In this document: piece after piece, positions 1-8,005 of the stretch
Numbering within the stretch: position 1 is the stretch's first letter
Layout: each line of letters starts with the position of its first letter
DNA from: Syntrophaceae bacterium UBA2188
GTDB lineage: Bacteria > Desulfobacterota > BSN033 > UBA1163
Length of the DNA: 41,988 bases
Direction of reading: 5' to 3'
Assembly (NCBI GenBank): GCA_002327985.1
Contig: DCVM01000050.1
Coordinates: forward strand, 1-41,988
The notes under the pieces: generated by a model
Database searches by the model: none
Seen by the model: the letters and a program-made list of their open reading frames with translations, nothing else
What the model was told of the DNA's origin: nothing
Translations under genes and position numbers: made by a program

Positions 1-6
1 TCAAAC

Positions 7-1140
7 ATGAAGAGTCCTGTCTTTTTTTCAGATTTGAGAGTTGAATCTAAGAAAACCCTTCTGGATAAATTGGATATCCTTTTGGATCGGGTTGATTTGA
101 AGGGAAAGATCAAAGAGAGGGATCTGGTGGCGATCAAACTCCATTTTGGAGAGAAGGGAAATACAGCCTATGTTCGCCCCATCTTCTTAAGAAGGGTGGT
201 GGATCGAGTCAAACAATTCAAGGGAAAACCTTTTTTAACCGATACCAATACTCTCTATATTGGAACCCGGACTGAAGCGGTCTCACATTTGACCACTGCT
301 TTTGAAAATGGATTCACAGAATCTGTCATCAATGCCCCGATCCTAATTGCAGATGGTCTGAGGGGAAACAATGCGACGAAGGTCCGGATCGACAAGCCCC
401 TATTTAAAGCCGTTTCCATCGCCCGTGAGATCCACATGGCAGATGTCCTGATCACAGTCACCCATTTTAAGGGTCACGAACTTTCTGGATTTGGGGGGGC
501 ACTAAAAAATCTTGGAATGGGGTGCTCCAGCCGTGAAGGAAAGTTGAGTCAACATTCAAATATCTCACCCAAAGTCAAAGGGAAAACCTGTACAGGATGC
601 GAGACCTGCTTGAGTTGGTGTCCACAATCGGCGATCTCAATGGTCTCCTCCGAGTCAGGGCCTGAAAATAAACCTTCGATCGCCTTCATCGATTCTAAAA
701 AATGCATCGGGTGTGGTGAATGTATTCTCGCCTGCCCTTCAGGAGCCATTCAAATCCAATGGAACGAGAGCATCCCCATCTTCCAAAAGAAAATGGTGGA
801 GCACGCCTATGGAGCCGTTCAAAAGAAAAAGGGAAAGGTTCTTTACCTCAACTTTCTCACTCAGATCTCTCCGGCGTGTGACTGTTATGGGTATTCCGAT
901 ACACCCATTGTTAATGATATTGGCATTCTTTCTTCTGAGGACCCGGTTGCGATTGATCAGGCTTCGGTTGATTTGGTGAACGGAGAGACGGGAAACCGAT
1001 CCTCTAAACTCCCTGGAGCCTGGGAACCTGGAGAAAATAAATTTCGTGCGATTTATCCAGAGGTGGACTGGAACATTCAACTTGCCTATGCCGAAGAGAT
1101 CGGGATGGGAACACGGGAATATGATTTGTTTAAGATCTAA
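7..1140 (+). CDS. DUF362 protein with two 4Fe-4S clusters
   Basis: 377-residue protein of the DUF362 family with an inserted bacterial-type ferredoxin domain. The DUF362 part occupies about residues 1-180. Two Cys motifs follow: C195-x2-C-x2-C-x3-C205 and C233-x2-C-x2-C-x3-C243, each ending in CP as in 2[4Fe-4S] ferredoxins, and a C-terminal DUF362 part resumes after about 250. No signal peptide or membrane segment is visible, so it is expected in the cytoplasm. The biochemical role of DUF362/ferredoxin proteins is not settled; electron transfer is the reasonable inference. The ATG lies six bases into the window, so its ribosome binding site is not seen and an earlier start cannot be excluded. 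It converges on truA. A second, differently arranged DUF362 ferredoxin lies 0.9 kb away on the other strand. Confidence 0.85.
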   Translation: MKSPVFFSDLRVESKKTLLDKLDILLDRVDLKGKIKERDLVAIKLHFGEKGNTAYVRPIFLRRVVDRVKQFKGKPFLTDTNTLYIGTRTEAVSHLTTAFENGFTESVINAPILIADGLRGNNATKVRIDKPLFKAVSIAREIHMADVLITVTHFKGHELSGFGGALKNLGMGCSSREGKLSQHSNISPKVKGKTCTGCETCLSWCPQSAISMVSSESGPENKPSIAFIDSKKCIGCGECILACPSGAIQIQWNESIPIFQKKMVEHAYGAVQKKKGKVLYLNFLTQISPACDCYGYSDTPIVNDIGILSSEDPVAIDQASVDLVNGETGNRSSKLPGAWEPGENKFRAIYPEVDWNIQLAYAEEIGMGTREYDLFKI

Positions 1141-1180
1141 TCGGAACGTATACAAAAAAACGTGAACCCGTCCCCAATTC

Positions 1181-1918
1181 CTAATACTTCACTTCCCTCA
1201 GAAATAACCCGTGGGCGGGGGCGGTGGGACCTGCTTTTTTTCTATCCTTTAATGTGAGGATTTTCTGGAATTCCTCAGGATTGATCTTCCCTTTCCCCAC
1301 TTCCACTAACGTCCCCACGATGGATCTCACCATCTGTTTTAAAAACCCATTGGCCTCGATCTCAAATCTGACGAGACCACCTCGACCCCTTTTCCACTCC
1401 GCCCGAATCACCCTCCGGACAGCTGTTCGAGTAGGCGTACCCACGGATCGAAACGAAGAAAAGTCGTGTTCCCCAATCAACCATCGGGTTGATTTCTTCA
1501 TTTCTGCCAAATTTAATTTCTGAGGGATATGCCATATATACCCCCGATGAAAGGCTGACCGGAGATTTCGGTTGAGAATTCGATATTCATAGATTTTGCT
1601 TTTTGACTGCTTTCGGGCATGAAAACCTTCATCAACCTCTTCTATCTTCCGAATTACAATATCATGAGGGAGGAGACTGTTGAGAGCCCTTTGCATCGAT
1701 TGGATATCCATTTGGCCCTGTGTCTTGAAGTGAGCGACCTGGCCTAATGCATGGACTCCCGAATCCGTCCTTCCGGAACCAAATAATTGGATGGGCCCCC
1801 CGGTAAGAAGGCCTAATTTTTCTTCGAGAATCCCCTGAATGGTTGGGCCTTTGGTTTGGACCTGCCATCCCTGATAATTCGTTCCATCGTATTCAATCAG
1901 AAGTTTAATATATCGCAT
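1181..1918 (-). CDS. truA: tRNA pseudouridine synthase A
   Basis: Converts uridines 38-40 of the tRNA anticodon stem to pseudouridine. The protein begins RYIKLLIEYDGTNYQGWQ, the TruA N-terminus, and contains GSGRTDSGVHALGQVAHF with the catalytic aspartate in RTDSGVHA. The C-terminal half shows the expected NGFLKQMVR and GTLVEVGKGK motifs. At 245 residues it is full length. A GTG lies one codon upstream of the chosen ATG (at 1921); a GGAG sits 9 bases before the GTG, so either may be used. It stands downstream of a repeat-filled gap that follows the DUF362 gene, and is probably transcribed with it or alone. Confidence 0.96.
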   Translation of the reverse strand: MRYIKLLIEYDGTNYQGWQVQTKGPTIQGILEEKLGLLTGGPIQLFGSGRTDSGVHALGQVAHFKTQGQMDIQSMQRALNSLLPHDIVIRKIEEVDEGFHARKQSKSKIYEYRILNRNLRSAFHRGYIWHIPQKLNLAEMKKSTRWLIGEHDFSSFRSVGTPTRTAVRRVIRAEWKRGRGGLVRFEIEANGFLKQMVRSIVGTLVEVGKGKINPEEFQKILTLKDRKKAGPTAPAHGLFLREVKY

Positions 1919-1921
1919 CAC

Positions 1922-2016
1922 TCATCTGAACTCCAAGTAATCAGTGGTCAAAAATAACCAGTTATCAGTTACCAGTCGCTAACCAGTAATGACTGATTAC
2001 TGTTTATTGTCATTGG
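1922..2016. repeat. Intergenic palindromic repeat, CAGT/ATCAGT family
   Basis: Short AT-rich gap made of shuffled CAGT, ATCAGT and GGTCA units. GTAATCAGT at 1937-1945 is the perfect inverse of ACTGATTAC at 1992-2000, so the transcript could fold. The same style of sequence continues into the 3' end of the DUF362 gene on the minus strand, whose last dozen codons lie in repeat-like DNA. Similar CAATGATCA units occur at 18910-18986. Confidence 0.6.
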
Positions 2017-3159
2017 TCAATTACCTACTGCCTTCTGCTTTCTGCCTACTAATCTTAACACCCACCCCGGTTTGATCGAAATAGCCCCTTCCGGGCAGAC
2101 CTCCAAGCAACAAAAACAGCGAATGCATTGTTTATAATCAAAAACCATATCCTTTACCTGGTTAGATAAAGCCTTCGGAGGACAGATCTCCGTGCATTGA
2201 TCACACCGTTTGCATCTCTCTTGATCAATTATGGGTTTGGAGGTCAACGCGTTCTTTAATGCCTTACTTAAAAATCTTGGGAGACCCCAATCGATCTGAG
2301 AAAGAGTGGGTAACTTGAAATTGGAAATCCTCACCTCTTCCACCCTCTCCCCCAACACCTCAATTTTATCTTCCCCTATCCCCTGTTCAAGGGCTACTCG
2401 ATTCGTCAACAAAGTCCTTCTTGAAATCCCTAAGAGATCACATGCAATCTGATCCAAACTCAGCGAGTCCCTGCTTGCTAAAATCAATCCCATTTCAATC
2501 GGTTGACCGCTGTTCGGCCCATTCCCCTCCATTCCCACAATCCCATCTAAGATTGTAAGGGAAGGTTGGATAATCTGATAAACATCAAGAAGTATTTGTG
2601 CAAAAGCCTTTCGATCATCCCCTACCTTAAGATGCCATAAGGCTTTTCTTGATCCAGGAATGCATCCAAAGAGGTTCTTTACCCCAAGAGTGAGTAGCAT
2701 CTGTGCGTGGGTTTTCCATTTCGGAAGGTTGATGACAACATCCGCTTCCAAAACCGTCTGGTCAATCTCTAACTGTTTAAAGATTTTCCCTCCTTCTTTG
2801 AAAGGGAGAACAGGCCTGTTAAATTCTACGAGAGAACATTTCATCTCATCGGCCATGGCCTTGATCCCAGCTTTCTCAGCCGTCCTTGTCAAACTTCCAA
2901 TGGAAGGGCTATCCCCGATGAAAGGAATCCCTCCAACCTCTCGAATGATCTGGATCATCCCTTTTACGATGGCCGGATGGGTGGTGACAGCTTTTTCCGG
3001 ACTCTTCCCGTAGAGAAGGTTGGGTTTAAGAAGAACCCGATCACCCCTCTTGATAAAGGTCTGAATTCCTCCGATCAGGTTAATGGACTGCCGGAGTCCA
3101 TCCAACACCCTGTCGACATCATACCCTGGGCATCTGACAATGGAAACGGAAGATTTCAT
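2017..3159 (-). CDS. DUF362 protein with C-terminal 2[4Fe-4S] ferredoxin
   Basis: 380-residue cytoplasmic protein. The DUF362 domain fills about residues 1-300 (LLKPNLL near residue 45, the THPAIV and NLPKWKTH motifs, GVKNLFG). A ferredoxin domain closes the protein with CKRCDQCTEICPPKA and CIRCFCCLEVCPEGAI. This differs from the neighbour at 7-1140, where the ferredoxin is internal, so the two are not simple duplicates. The start codon abuts the stop of the upstream flavin-binding gene (TAA directly followed by ATG), implying translational coupling. The last residues (about RKQKAVGN) are encoded in repeat-like intergenic DNA and may be a replaced C-terminus. Family function is not established; redox or maturation roles are inferences. 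Confidence 0.88.
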   Translation of the reverse strand: MKSSVSIVRCPGYDVDRVLDGLRQSINLIGGIQTFIKRGDRVLLKPNLLYGKSPEKAVTTHPAIVKGMIQIIREVGGIPFIGDSPSIGSLTRTAEKAGIKAMADEMKCSLVEFNRPVLPFKEGGKIFKQLEIDQTVLEADVVINLPKWKTHAQMLLTLGVKNLFGCIPGSRKALWHLKVGDDRKAFAQILLDVYQIIQPSLTILDGIVGMEGNGPNSGQPIEMGLILASRDSLSLDQIACDLLGISRRTLLTNRVALEQGIGEDKIEVLGERVEEVRISNFKLPTLSQIDWGLPRFLSKALKNALTSKPIIDQERCKRCDQCTEICPPKALSNQVKDMVFDYKQCIRCFCCLEVCPEGAISIKPGWVLRLVGRKQKAVGN

Positions 3160-3630
3160 TTATCCCAGATTTTCTTTCCCTGTGATTTCTTGAATCAAGA
3201 TCTCGATGACTTCGGTTTTTCTGAGGAGCTCTGGTGGGATGTCTCCGTAGTTTCCCTCTGGTTGATACTTTTCCGTCATCTTTTCAAGAAGGCCCTTCTT
3301 TTTATTCTGGTCCTCGACGAAGGTGGCCTTTCCCTTAATCAGGATGCTTCGATAATAATAGCCGGCTTGACAGGCAGTCTCACTTGCCACCCTATAAGCA
3401 ACAGGCTCATCGATCTCAAAACAGACAGGACTTCCCCGATGAACATCTTCGATCTTCTCCCCTTTCATGGAAGAATGAATATAAATCTTCCCATCCCCGT
3501 AAAGAAAATTCACAGGTTTAATGACTGGGAAACCTTTCTGATTGACTGTGGCAATTCTCCCAACCAGTGATTGCTCCAGGAGGGCGATTACCGTCTCTCT
3601 CTTTTTCAATTCCCTCTCTCGGTGTCGCAT
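3160..3630 (-). CDS. Pyridoxamine 5'-phosphate oxidase-like flavin-binding protein
   Basis: 156-residue split-barrel flavoprotein of the PNPOx-like/NimA superfamily, which binds FMN or a related flavin. Seen: VGRIATVNQKGFPVIKPVNFLY near the start, YIHSSMKGEKIEDV, and a C-terminal region beginning YRSILIKGKATFVED, all family hallmarks. ATG at 3630 is chosen because GAGGA precedes it by a few bases; a TTG five codons upstream (3645) is open but has no better site. It sits one base downstream of comB and directly abuts the DUF362 ferredoxin gene, so the three are almost certainly co-transcribed. The substrate cannot be told from sequence. Confidence 0.85.
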   Translation of the reverse strand: MRHRERELKKRETVIALLEQSLVGRIATVNQKGFPVIKPVNFLYGDGKIYIHSSMKGEKIEDVHRGSPVCFEIDEPVAYRVASETACQAGYYYRSILIKGKATFVEDQNKKKGLLEKMTEKYQPEGNYGDIPPELLRKTEVIEILIQEITGKENLG

Positions 3631-3646
3631 CGTTTTCCTCTTCAAT

Positions 3647-4372
3647 TTAATCGGAGAACCTAACCACCCCTTCCCTGAAAAGGGGAACCAGAGGGATCAT
3701 GTTGATCTGGCAGCAATAAGCGAGGTCATCTCTGAAACCTCTGCTAATCAGTTCTTTGCCGTGATGCGAAAGGTGAAAGGCTTCGATAGGATCATCTTTA
3801 AATCTTTGATAAAGGATTTTGGCACATTGGGAGGCATCGGTTAAAACAATGGGGGGTGCCCCTTTTTGGGTGATCAATTCGATCAACATCCCTCCGCAGA
3901 TCGTGTCTTCCAGAGAAAGATTCCCTCCATCTCCTGAAGGAAAGATGAGAAGGTCCCTGTCCGATTTAAGGCATCTCTGTGCTGTTGCTTCAATATTTAA
4001 AAAGCTTCCAGCCAAAATCTCTTTCCCTGAAGAAACCATTCGAAACGCTTTGGTCCCATTGGTGGTAGTCAGGATTAACTTTTTTCCCTTGACTCTTTCT
4101 GCGACATACTCCCTGGGAGAATTTCCTAAATCAAACCCTGGAATCTTTTGGCTCTCCCTCTCCCCTCCCAACAGGACAGACCCCCGAGGAAAAACCTTGG
4201 CCATTTGAAAGGCTTCTTCTACGGTAGCGATAGGAATAATCTCCGAGGCTCCCTGTGACAACGCCTGGACCATCACAGAAGTTGCCCGGAGAACATCGAT
4301 GACCACCACCACTCGATCAGAAAGAAGGTGGGGATTGGGGGGAAAAGGTAAAAACTGGATATCAATTTGCAT
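3647..4372 (-). CDS. comB: 2-phosphosulfolactate phosphatase family protein (ComB)
   Basis: 241-residue ComB-family protein. In methanogens ComB dephosphorylates 2-phosphosulfolactate on the route to coenzyme M; in bacteria homologues occur widely and the true substrate is often unknown. Seen: VVVIDVLRATSVMVQAL near residue 20, a conserved GGERES, the LGNSPREY motif, LTTTNGTKA and FPSGDGGNLSLEDTICGGM, matching the family from end to end. No other coenzyme M gene (comA, comC) is in the window, so CoM synthesis is not implied. It heads a compact three-gene unit with the flavin-binding and DUF362 genes. Confidence 0.85.
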   Translation of the reverse strand: MQIDIQFLPFPPNPHLLSDRVVVVIDVLRATSVMVQALSQGASEIIPIATVEEAFQMAKVFPRGSVLLGGERESQKIPGFDLGNSPREYVAERVKGKKLILTTTNGTKAFRMVSSGKEILAGSFLNIEATAQRCLKSDRDLLIFPSGDGGNLSLEDTICGGMLIELITQKGAPPIVLTDASQCAKILYQRFKDDPIEAFHLSHHGKELISRGFRDDLAYCCQINMIPLVPLFREGVVRFSD

Positions 4373-4573
4373 CAGAAAGAATTATCATATCCATTATTCC
4401 ATTGCAAGTTGCTTTAAAAATAAGGTGTAGGCCACCCTCTCTGTCATCTCCCAGCATAGCTTTATAAAATTTACTTCAACCATTTTTAAAAAAGTTGCCT
4501 TTTGTTAATCAAGATGTTAAAGAATTATCAAAAGTTACTCAGATAGAAACAGCCTCCCGCTCTTACACAAAAA

Positions 4574-5086
4574 ATGCAAAAGACAGCCTATGTTCTCTTA
4601 TTGGTTTTCCTCCTGGGGACCTACATTACAACCCCCTTAGGCACCGCCGGCCAAGAATTTCCTGTATCCCCTCCGCCTTTGACAGAGGGGATTTATCCTT
4701 GCAGTCATTGTCATGACTCGATGGACGTGAACCGAAATAAGAGATCCTTAAAGGAGGAGCATGCCCAGATCAAGCTACACCATGCCGAGACCATGAGGTG
4801 GTGCCTTGATTGCCATGATACAAAAAATCGAGACAGGCTTCGACTCTACAATGGAGAGTTGATCGGGTTTAATGAAAGTCATCGGCTTTGTGGGGAATGT
4901 CACGGAAACCTTTATCGGGATTGGAGAGCGGGAATCCACGGGAAAAGGACCGGTCACTTTTCGGGATCTGGCAAAAGAACCTACTTTCTCTGTGCTCACT
5001 GCCATGATCCTCATGAGCCAAAATTTAAACCGATCAAACCGGAGCCTCCACCCTTTTCCCCAGCAGTTAAAAAACATGAAAAATAG
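4574..5086 (+). CDS. Periplasmic tetrahaem cytochrome c
   Basis: 170-residue exported cytochrome. Residues 1-25 form a Sec signal peptide (hydrophobic stretch AYVLLLVFLLG). Four CXXCH haem motifs follow at about 43-47 (CSHCH), 77-81 (CLDCH), 106-110 (CGECH) and 140-144 (CAHCH), with several free histidines that could be distal ligands. The Pro-rich tail after the last haem (HDPHEPKFKP) is of a type found in cytochromes encoded beside periplasmic ferredoxin/NrfD pairs. It overlaps the next gene by 11 bp and so is the first subunit of a cytochrome-ferredoxin-NrfD module, analogous in order to DsrJ-O-P or the Qrc complex. No clear Shine-Dalgarno sequence precedes the ATG. Confidence 0.88.
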   Translation: MQKTAYVLLLVFLLGTYITTPLGTAGQEFPVSPPPLTEGIYPCSHCHDSMDVNRNKRSLKEEHAQIKLHHAETMRWCLDCHDTKNRDRLRLYNGELIGFNESHRLCGECHGNLYRDWRAGIHGKRTGHFSGSGKRTYFLCAHCHDPHEPKFKPIKPEPPPFSPAVKKHEK

Positions 5087-5981
5087 ACCATACACCCGAA
5101 GAGAATTTATTCGTAATCTTTCACTGACCACCTTGGCAGGTCTTTCTCTTCCTCTTCTCTCGTCGTGTACCAAGGAGGAAGTGGAGGACTTCTTGCAGAA
5201 ACATTTCCACGAAATGACCGAAGAAGAAAAGAAAACCGCCATTGCGAAGCTGGAGCAGAGATACCTTCAAAAATATGGGAGGAAATTTCAGATCAGCACA
5301 AAGGTAGCCCTTCCGGATACCCTGTGGGGTTATGGGCTGGAGCTTTCACGATGCATTGGTTGTCGAAGATGCGTCTATGCCTGCGTAAAAGAAAATAATC
5401 ATTCCCGCCATAATCCCCAACTACACTGGATTAGAGTCCTTAGACTCAAAAGAGGAAACCTGATCAATCTTGAAAACTCTGAGCATTACTATAATCCTGA
5501 CCTGGTTCCGGAGAAGGGATTCATTTATCTCCCTGTCCAGTGTCAGCAATGTGAAAATCCTCCCTGTGTGAAGGTCTGTCCTGTTCACGCAACCTGGCAA
5601 GAACCGGATGGGATCGTTGTAGTGGATTATAACTGGTGCATTGGCTGCAGGTACTGCATCGCAGCCTGTCCCTATAAAGGAAGAGTATTTAACTGGGCAG
5701 AGCCAAATATTCCTAAAGAGGAGATCAACCCCTCTGTCCATTATTTTGGAAATAGACCCAGAATGAAGTGTGCGGTGGATAAATGCACCTTTTGTATCCA
5801 ACGGGTGAGGTCGGGAAGATATCCAGCCTGTGTGGAGGCCTGTCCGACAGGAGCGAGGAAATTTGGTAATCTTCTCGATCCCCATAGCGAAATTCGGTAT
5901 ATTATTGATCGAAAACGGGTATTCCGGCTCAAAGAAGATTTAGGGACAGAGCCGAAATTTTATTACTTCTTTGAAGCATAA
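5076..5981 (+). CDS. Tat-exported four-cluster ferredoxin subunit (DsrO/HybA-like)
   Basis: 301-residue iron-sulfur protein. The ATG at 5076 is chosen because it gives an N-terminus with a twin-arginine signal (TRREFIRN, then a hydrophobic stretch ending LLSSC31), which could be cleaved as a Tat lipoprotein at C31; the longer open frame upstream runs inside the cytochrome gene. Four ferredoxin Cys groups are present: CIGCRRCVYAC, CQQCENPPCVKVCP, CIGCRYCIAACP and CTFCIQRV...CVEACP, the HybA/DsrO/NrfC arrangement. It would relay electrons in the periplasm between the NrfD membrane subunit and the tetrahaem cytochrome. Nine bases separate it from the NrfD gene. Confidence 0.9.
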   Translation: MKNRPYTRREFIRNLSLTTLAGLSLPLLSSCTKEEVEDFLQKHFHEMTEEEKKTAIAKLEQRYLQKYGRKFQISTKVALPDTLWGYGLELSRCIGCRRCVYACVKENNHSRHNPQLHWIRVLRLKRGNLINLENSEHYYNPDLVPEKGFIYLPVQCQQCENPPCVKVCPVHATWQEPDGIVVVDYNWCIGCRYCIAACPYKGRVFNWAEPNIPKEEINPSVHYFGNRPRMKCAVDKCTFCIQRVRSGRYPACVEACPTGARKFGNLLDPHSEIRYIIDRKRVFRLKEDLGTEPKFYYFFEA

Positions 5982-5989
5982 GAAAACGG

Positions 5990-7300
5990 ATGGAAAAGCT
6001 CCGGGATTTGCTAAAGGAGACATGGCATTTTTATAAGAAGACCTTGATCCTTGTGATCAAGGGAAGCACGTTGTACTATACGTGGTGCTTCTTTCTCCTC
6101 GCCATTATTATTACAGGCTTCCTCTTCTACTTGAAACAACATGAAATTGGGTTAATCGCAACGAACATGAACGACCAGGTGTCCTGGGGTCTTTACATTG
6201 CCAATTTCACTTATCTGGTCGGGGTAGCGGCAGCGGCAGTTCTACTGGTCATTCCTTCTTATGTCTACCACTTCAAACCAATCAAAGAGATCGTCGTCCT
6301 CGGTGAACTTTTTGCTGCTTCCGCCATCGTGATGGCCATTCTTTTTGTGATGGTTGACCTTGGAAGGCTTGATCGGTTCTGGCACATGATTCCTTTTATC
6401 GGATCGATGAACTTTCCCCAATCCCTTTTAGCCTGGGATGTTCTTGCCCTCAATGGCTATTTATTTTTAAATCTTCTTATTCCTATCTACCTCTTAATTA
6501 AATTCTACTACCATAAAGAACCCAACTGGAAATGGATCCTTCCTTTCATCTTAGCCTCCATCCCAATGGCTGTCGCCATTCACACGGTCACAGCCTTTCT
6601 CTATAATGGTCTCCCGGCCCGGCCCTTCTGGAATGCGTCGATTTTAGCCCCGCGGTTTCTGGCAAGCGCTTTCTGCTCCGGCCCTGCCATCATCATCATT
6701 ATTTTTCAGATCATCCGAAAGGTATCCGTGCATCATATCGAGATTGAGGATAAGGCTCTTTTTAAAATTGGAGAACTGATCGCCTACGCCATGTTTCTCA
6801 ACCTCTTTCTCCTTTCGGCTGAGTTATTTAAAGAATATTATTCTCAAACGGTCCATATTGCATCCTTTCGGTACCTGTTCGAAGGCCTCCATGGCCATAA
6901 CCAACTCGTGCCCTGGATATGGGCGGCGATGTCGATGAATGTCATCGCCTTCATTATCTTCTTAATTCCTATTACAAGAAAGCGGTTAAGCACTCTGAAT
7001 TTAGGCTGTATTCTCGTGATCATTGGAGTCTGGATTGAAAAAGGGCCAGGCTTTGTCATCCCGGGGTTTGTCCCGGATCCCCTAGGCGAGATCTATGAGT
7101 ATATTCCAAATAGTTTAGAGCTAATGGTCTCTTTTGGAATCTGGGCGTTGGGGCTCCTCATCTTCACCCTTCTAATGAAAGTGGCCATTCCCATTATGAG
7201 CGGTGAATTTAGCTATGGGAAATATGAAAAAGAAAAACCTATTTTTTTAAAAAGATCAGGAATTTTAGGGGGAAACAGGGTAAGTTTGATCTGCCTGTGA
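5990..7300 (+). CDS. NrfD/DsrP-type integral membrane quinone-interacting subunit
   Basis: 436-residue polytopic membrane protein with about ten hydrophobic helices. It belongs to the NrfD/PsrC superfamily, HybB/DsrP branch: WGLYIANFTYLVGVAAAAV near residue 65 and a conserved FSYGK close to the C-terminus. Such subunits exchange electrons between menaquinone and a periplasmic ferredoxin. Encoded directly after that ferredoxin and a tetrahaem cytochrome, so the three probably form one complex. Its last 12 codons overlap the 3' end of the torD-like gene on the opposite strand by 36 bp. A role as membrane anchor for the neighbouring molybdoenzyme is possible but not shown. Confidence 0.92.
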   Translation: MEKLRDLLKETWHFYKKTLILVIKGSTLYYTWCFFLLAIIITGFLFYLKQHEIGLIATNMNDQVSWGLYIANFTYLVGVAAAAVLLVIPSYVYHFKPIKEIVVLGELFAASAIVMAILFVMVDLGRLDRFWHMIPFIGSMNFPQSLLAWDVLALNGYLFLNLLIPIYLLIKFYYHKEPNWKWILPFILASIPMAVAIHTVTAFLYNGLPARPFWNASILAPRFLASAFCSGPAIIIIIFQIIRKVSVHHIEIEDKALFKIGELIAYAMFLNLFLLSAELFKEYYSQTVHIASFRYLFEGLHGHNQLVPWIWAAMSMNVIAFIIFLIPITRKRLSTLNLGCILVIIGVWIEKGPGFVIPGFVPDPLGEIYEYIPNSLELMVSFGIWALGLLIFTLLMKVAIPIMSGEFSYGKYEKEKPIFLKRSGILGGNRVSLICL

Positions 7301-7915
7301 GGGATGGAGAAAGCATTTAACACAATTTGCGAGGGCAACGTAGAACTCATTATCTGTGGAATCCCTTAATTGTGAGCAGAAGATAGGAACCCATGACTTT
7401 AGAAATCTTTCTAAAAACACTTTTTGTTTTTCATTGAATGCCGAGGCCTTGCCAAATTCGGACTTTCCTAAGGCCTCGATTTCTTTATAAATTAAATAAT
7501 ACATGAATTCGAATTCAACACTAATATGGTCGGGAAGTTCTTTGAAGTCGTCGTCAATGGAGAGTCCAGCCTTTTTATACATGGCTGCCACCTCCATGGT
7601 GGAGTCCCCCCATACTCTCTTCCCTTCGTCCAGGTAAACCGACCCATAAGGCGGAGCCTTCAGTTCATAAGGCCCGACGAAGAGTTTTGCATATTCAATG
7701 GTTAGCTCATCCTCGCTGCATTTCAAAAAGGATTCCGCCATCTTTTTTGAAAAAGGGGCTGCATCGGGACAAACCTGTTCCAAAAGGGAAGTCAAGTTTT
7801 GAAACACCTTTTCCTGGACGAAAACGGGTTTGTGGGGTTTGTAAAAGCAGGCTGCTAAAAGCCTAAAGCATTCCCCCCTCCGCTTTTCATCCAGAATTTT
7901 TTCTTTCGAATTCAA
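7265..7915 (-). CDS. TorD/DmsD-family molybdoenzyme chaperone
   Basis: 216-residue all-helical protein of the TorD/DmsD/NarJ family. These cytoplasmic chaperones bind the Tat leader and apo-form of molybdopterin oxidoreductases until the cofactor is inserted. Seen: EYAKLFVGPYELKAPPYGSVY, then GDST and the LPDHISVEFEFMYYL block, the family signature. The start is a TTG at 7915, preceded by AAGGTGG six bases upstream; no in-frame ATG exists near the N-terminus. It is the last gene of the molybdoenzyme operon, and its 3' end overlaps the convergent NrfD gene by 36 bp. Confidence 0.9.
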   Translation of the reverse strand: MNSKEKILDEKRRGECFRLLAACFYKPHKPVFVQEKVFQNLTSLLEQVCPDAAPFSKKMAESFLKCSEDELTIEYAKLFVGPYELKAPPYGSVYLDEGKRVWGDSTMEVAAMYKKAGLSIDDDFKELPDHISVEFEFMYYLIYKEIEALGKSEFGKASAFNEKQKVFLERFLKSWVPIFCSQLRDSTDNEFYVALANCVKCFLHPSQADQTYPVSP

Positions 7916-8005
7916 GTTGCCACCTTCTGTGAAGCTTTAGAAAATAAAGGGTGCGACCAGAATCTGTTCCTGTTCCTGGTCCTATCCTTCGCGGATAATA
8001 TGGAT

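Noticed and set aside
4872..5075. 68-codon N-terminal extension of the periplasmic ferredoxin
   Set aside because: It lies inside the cytochrome gene in another frame and would bury the twin-arginine signal.
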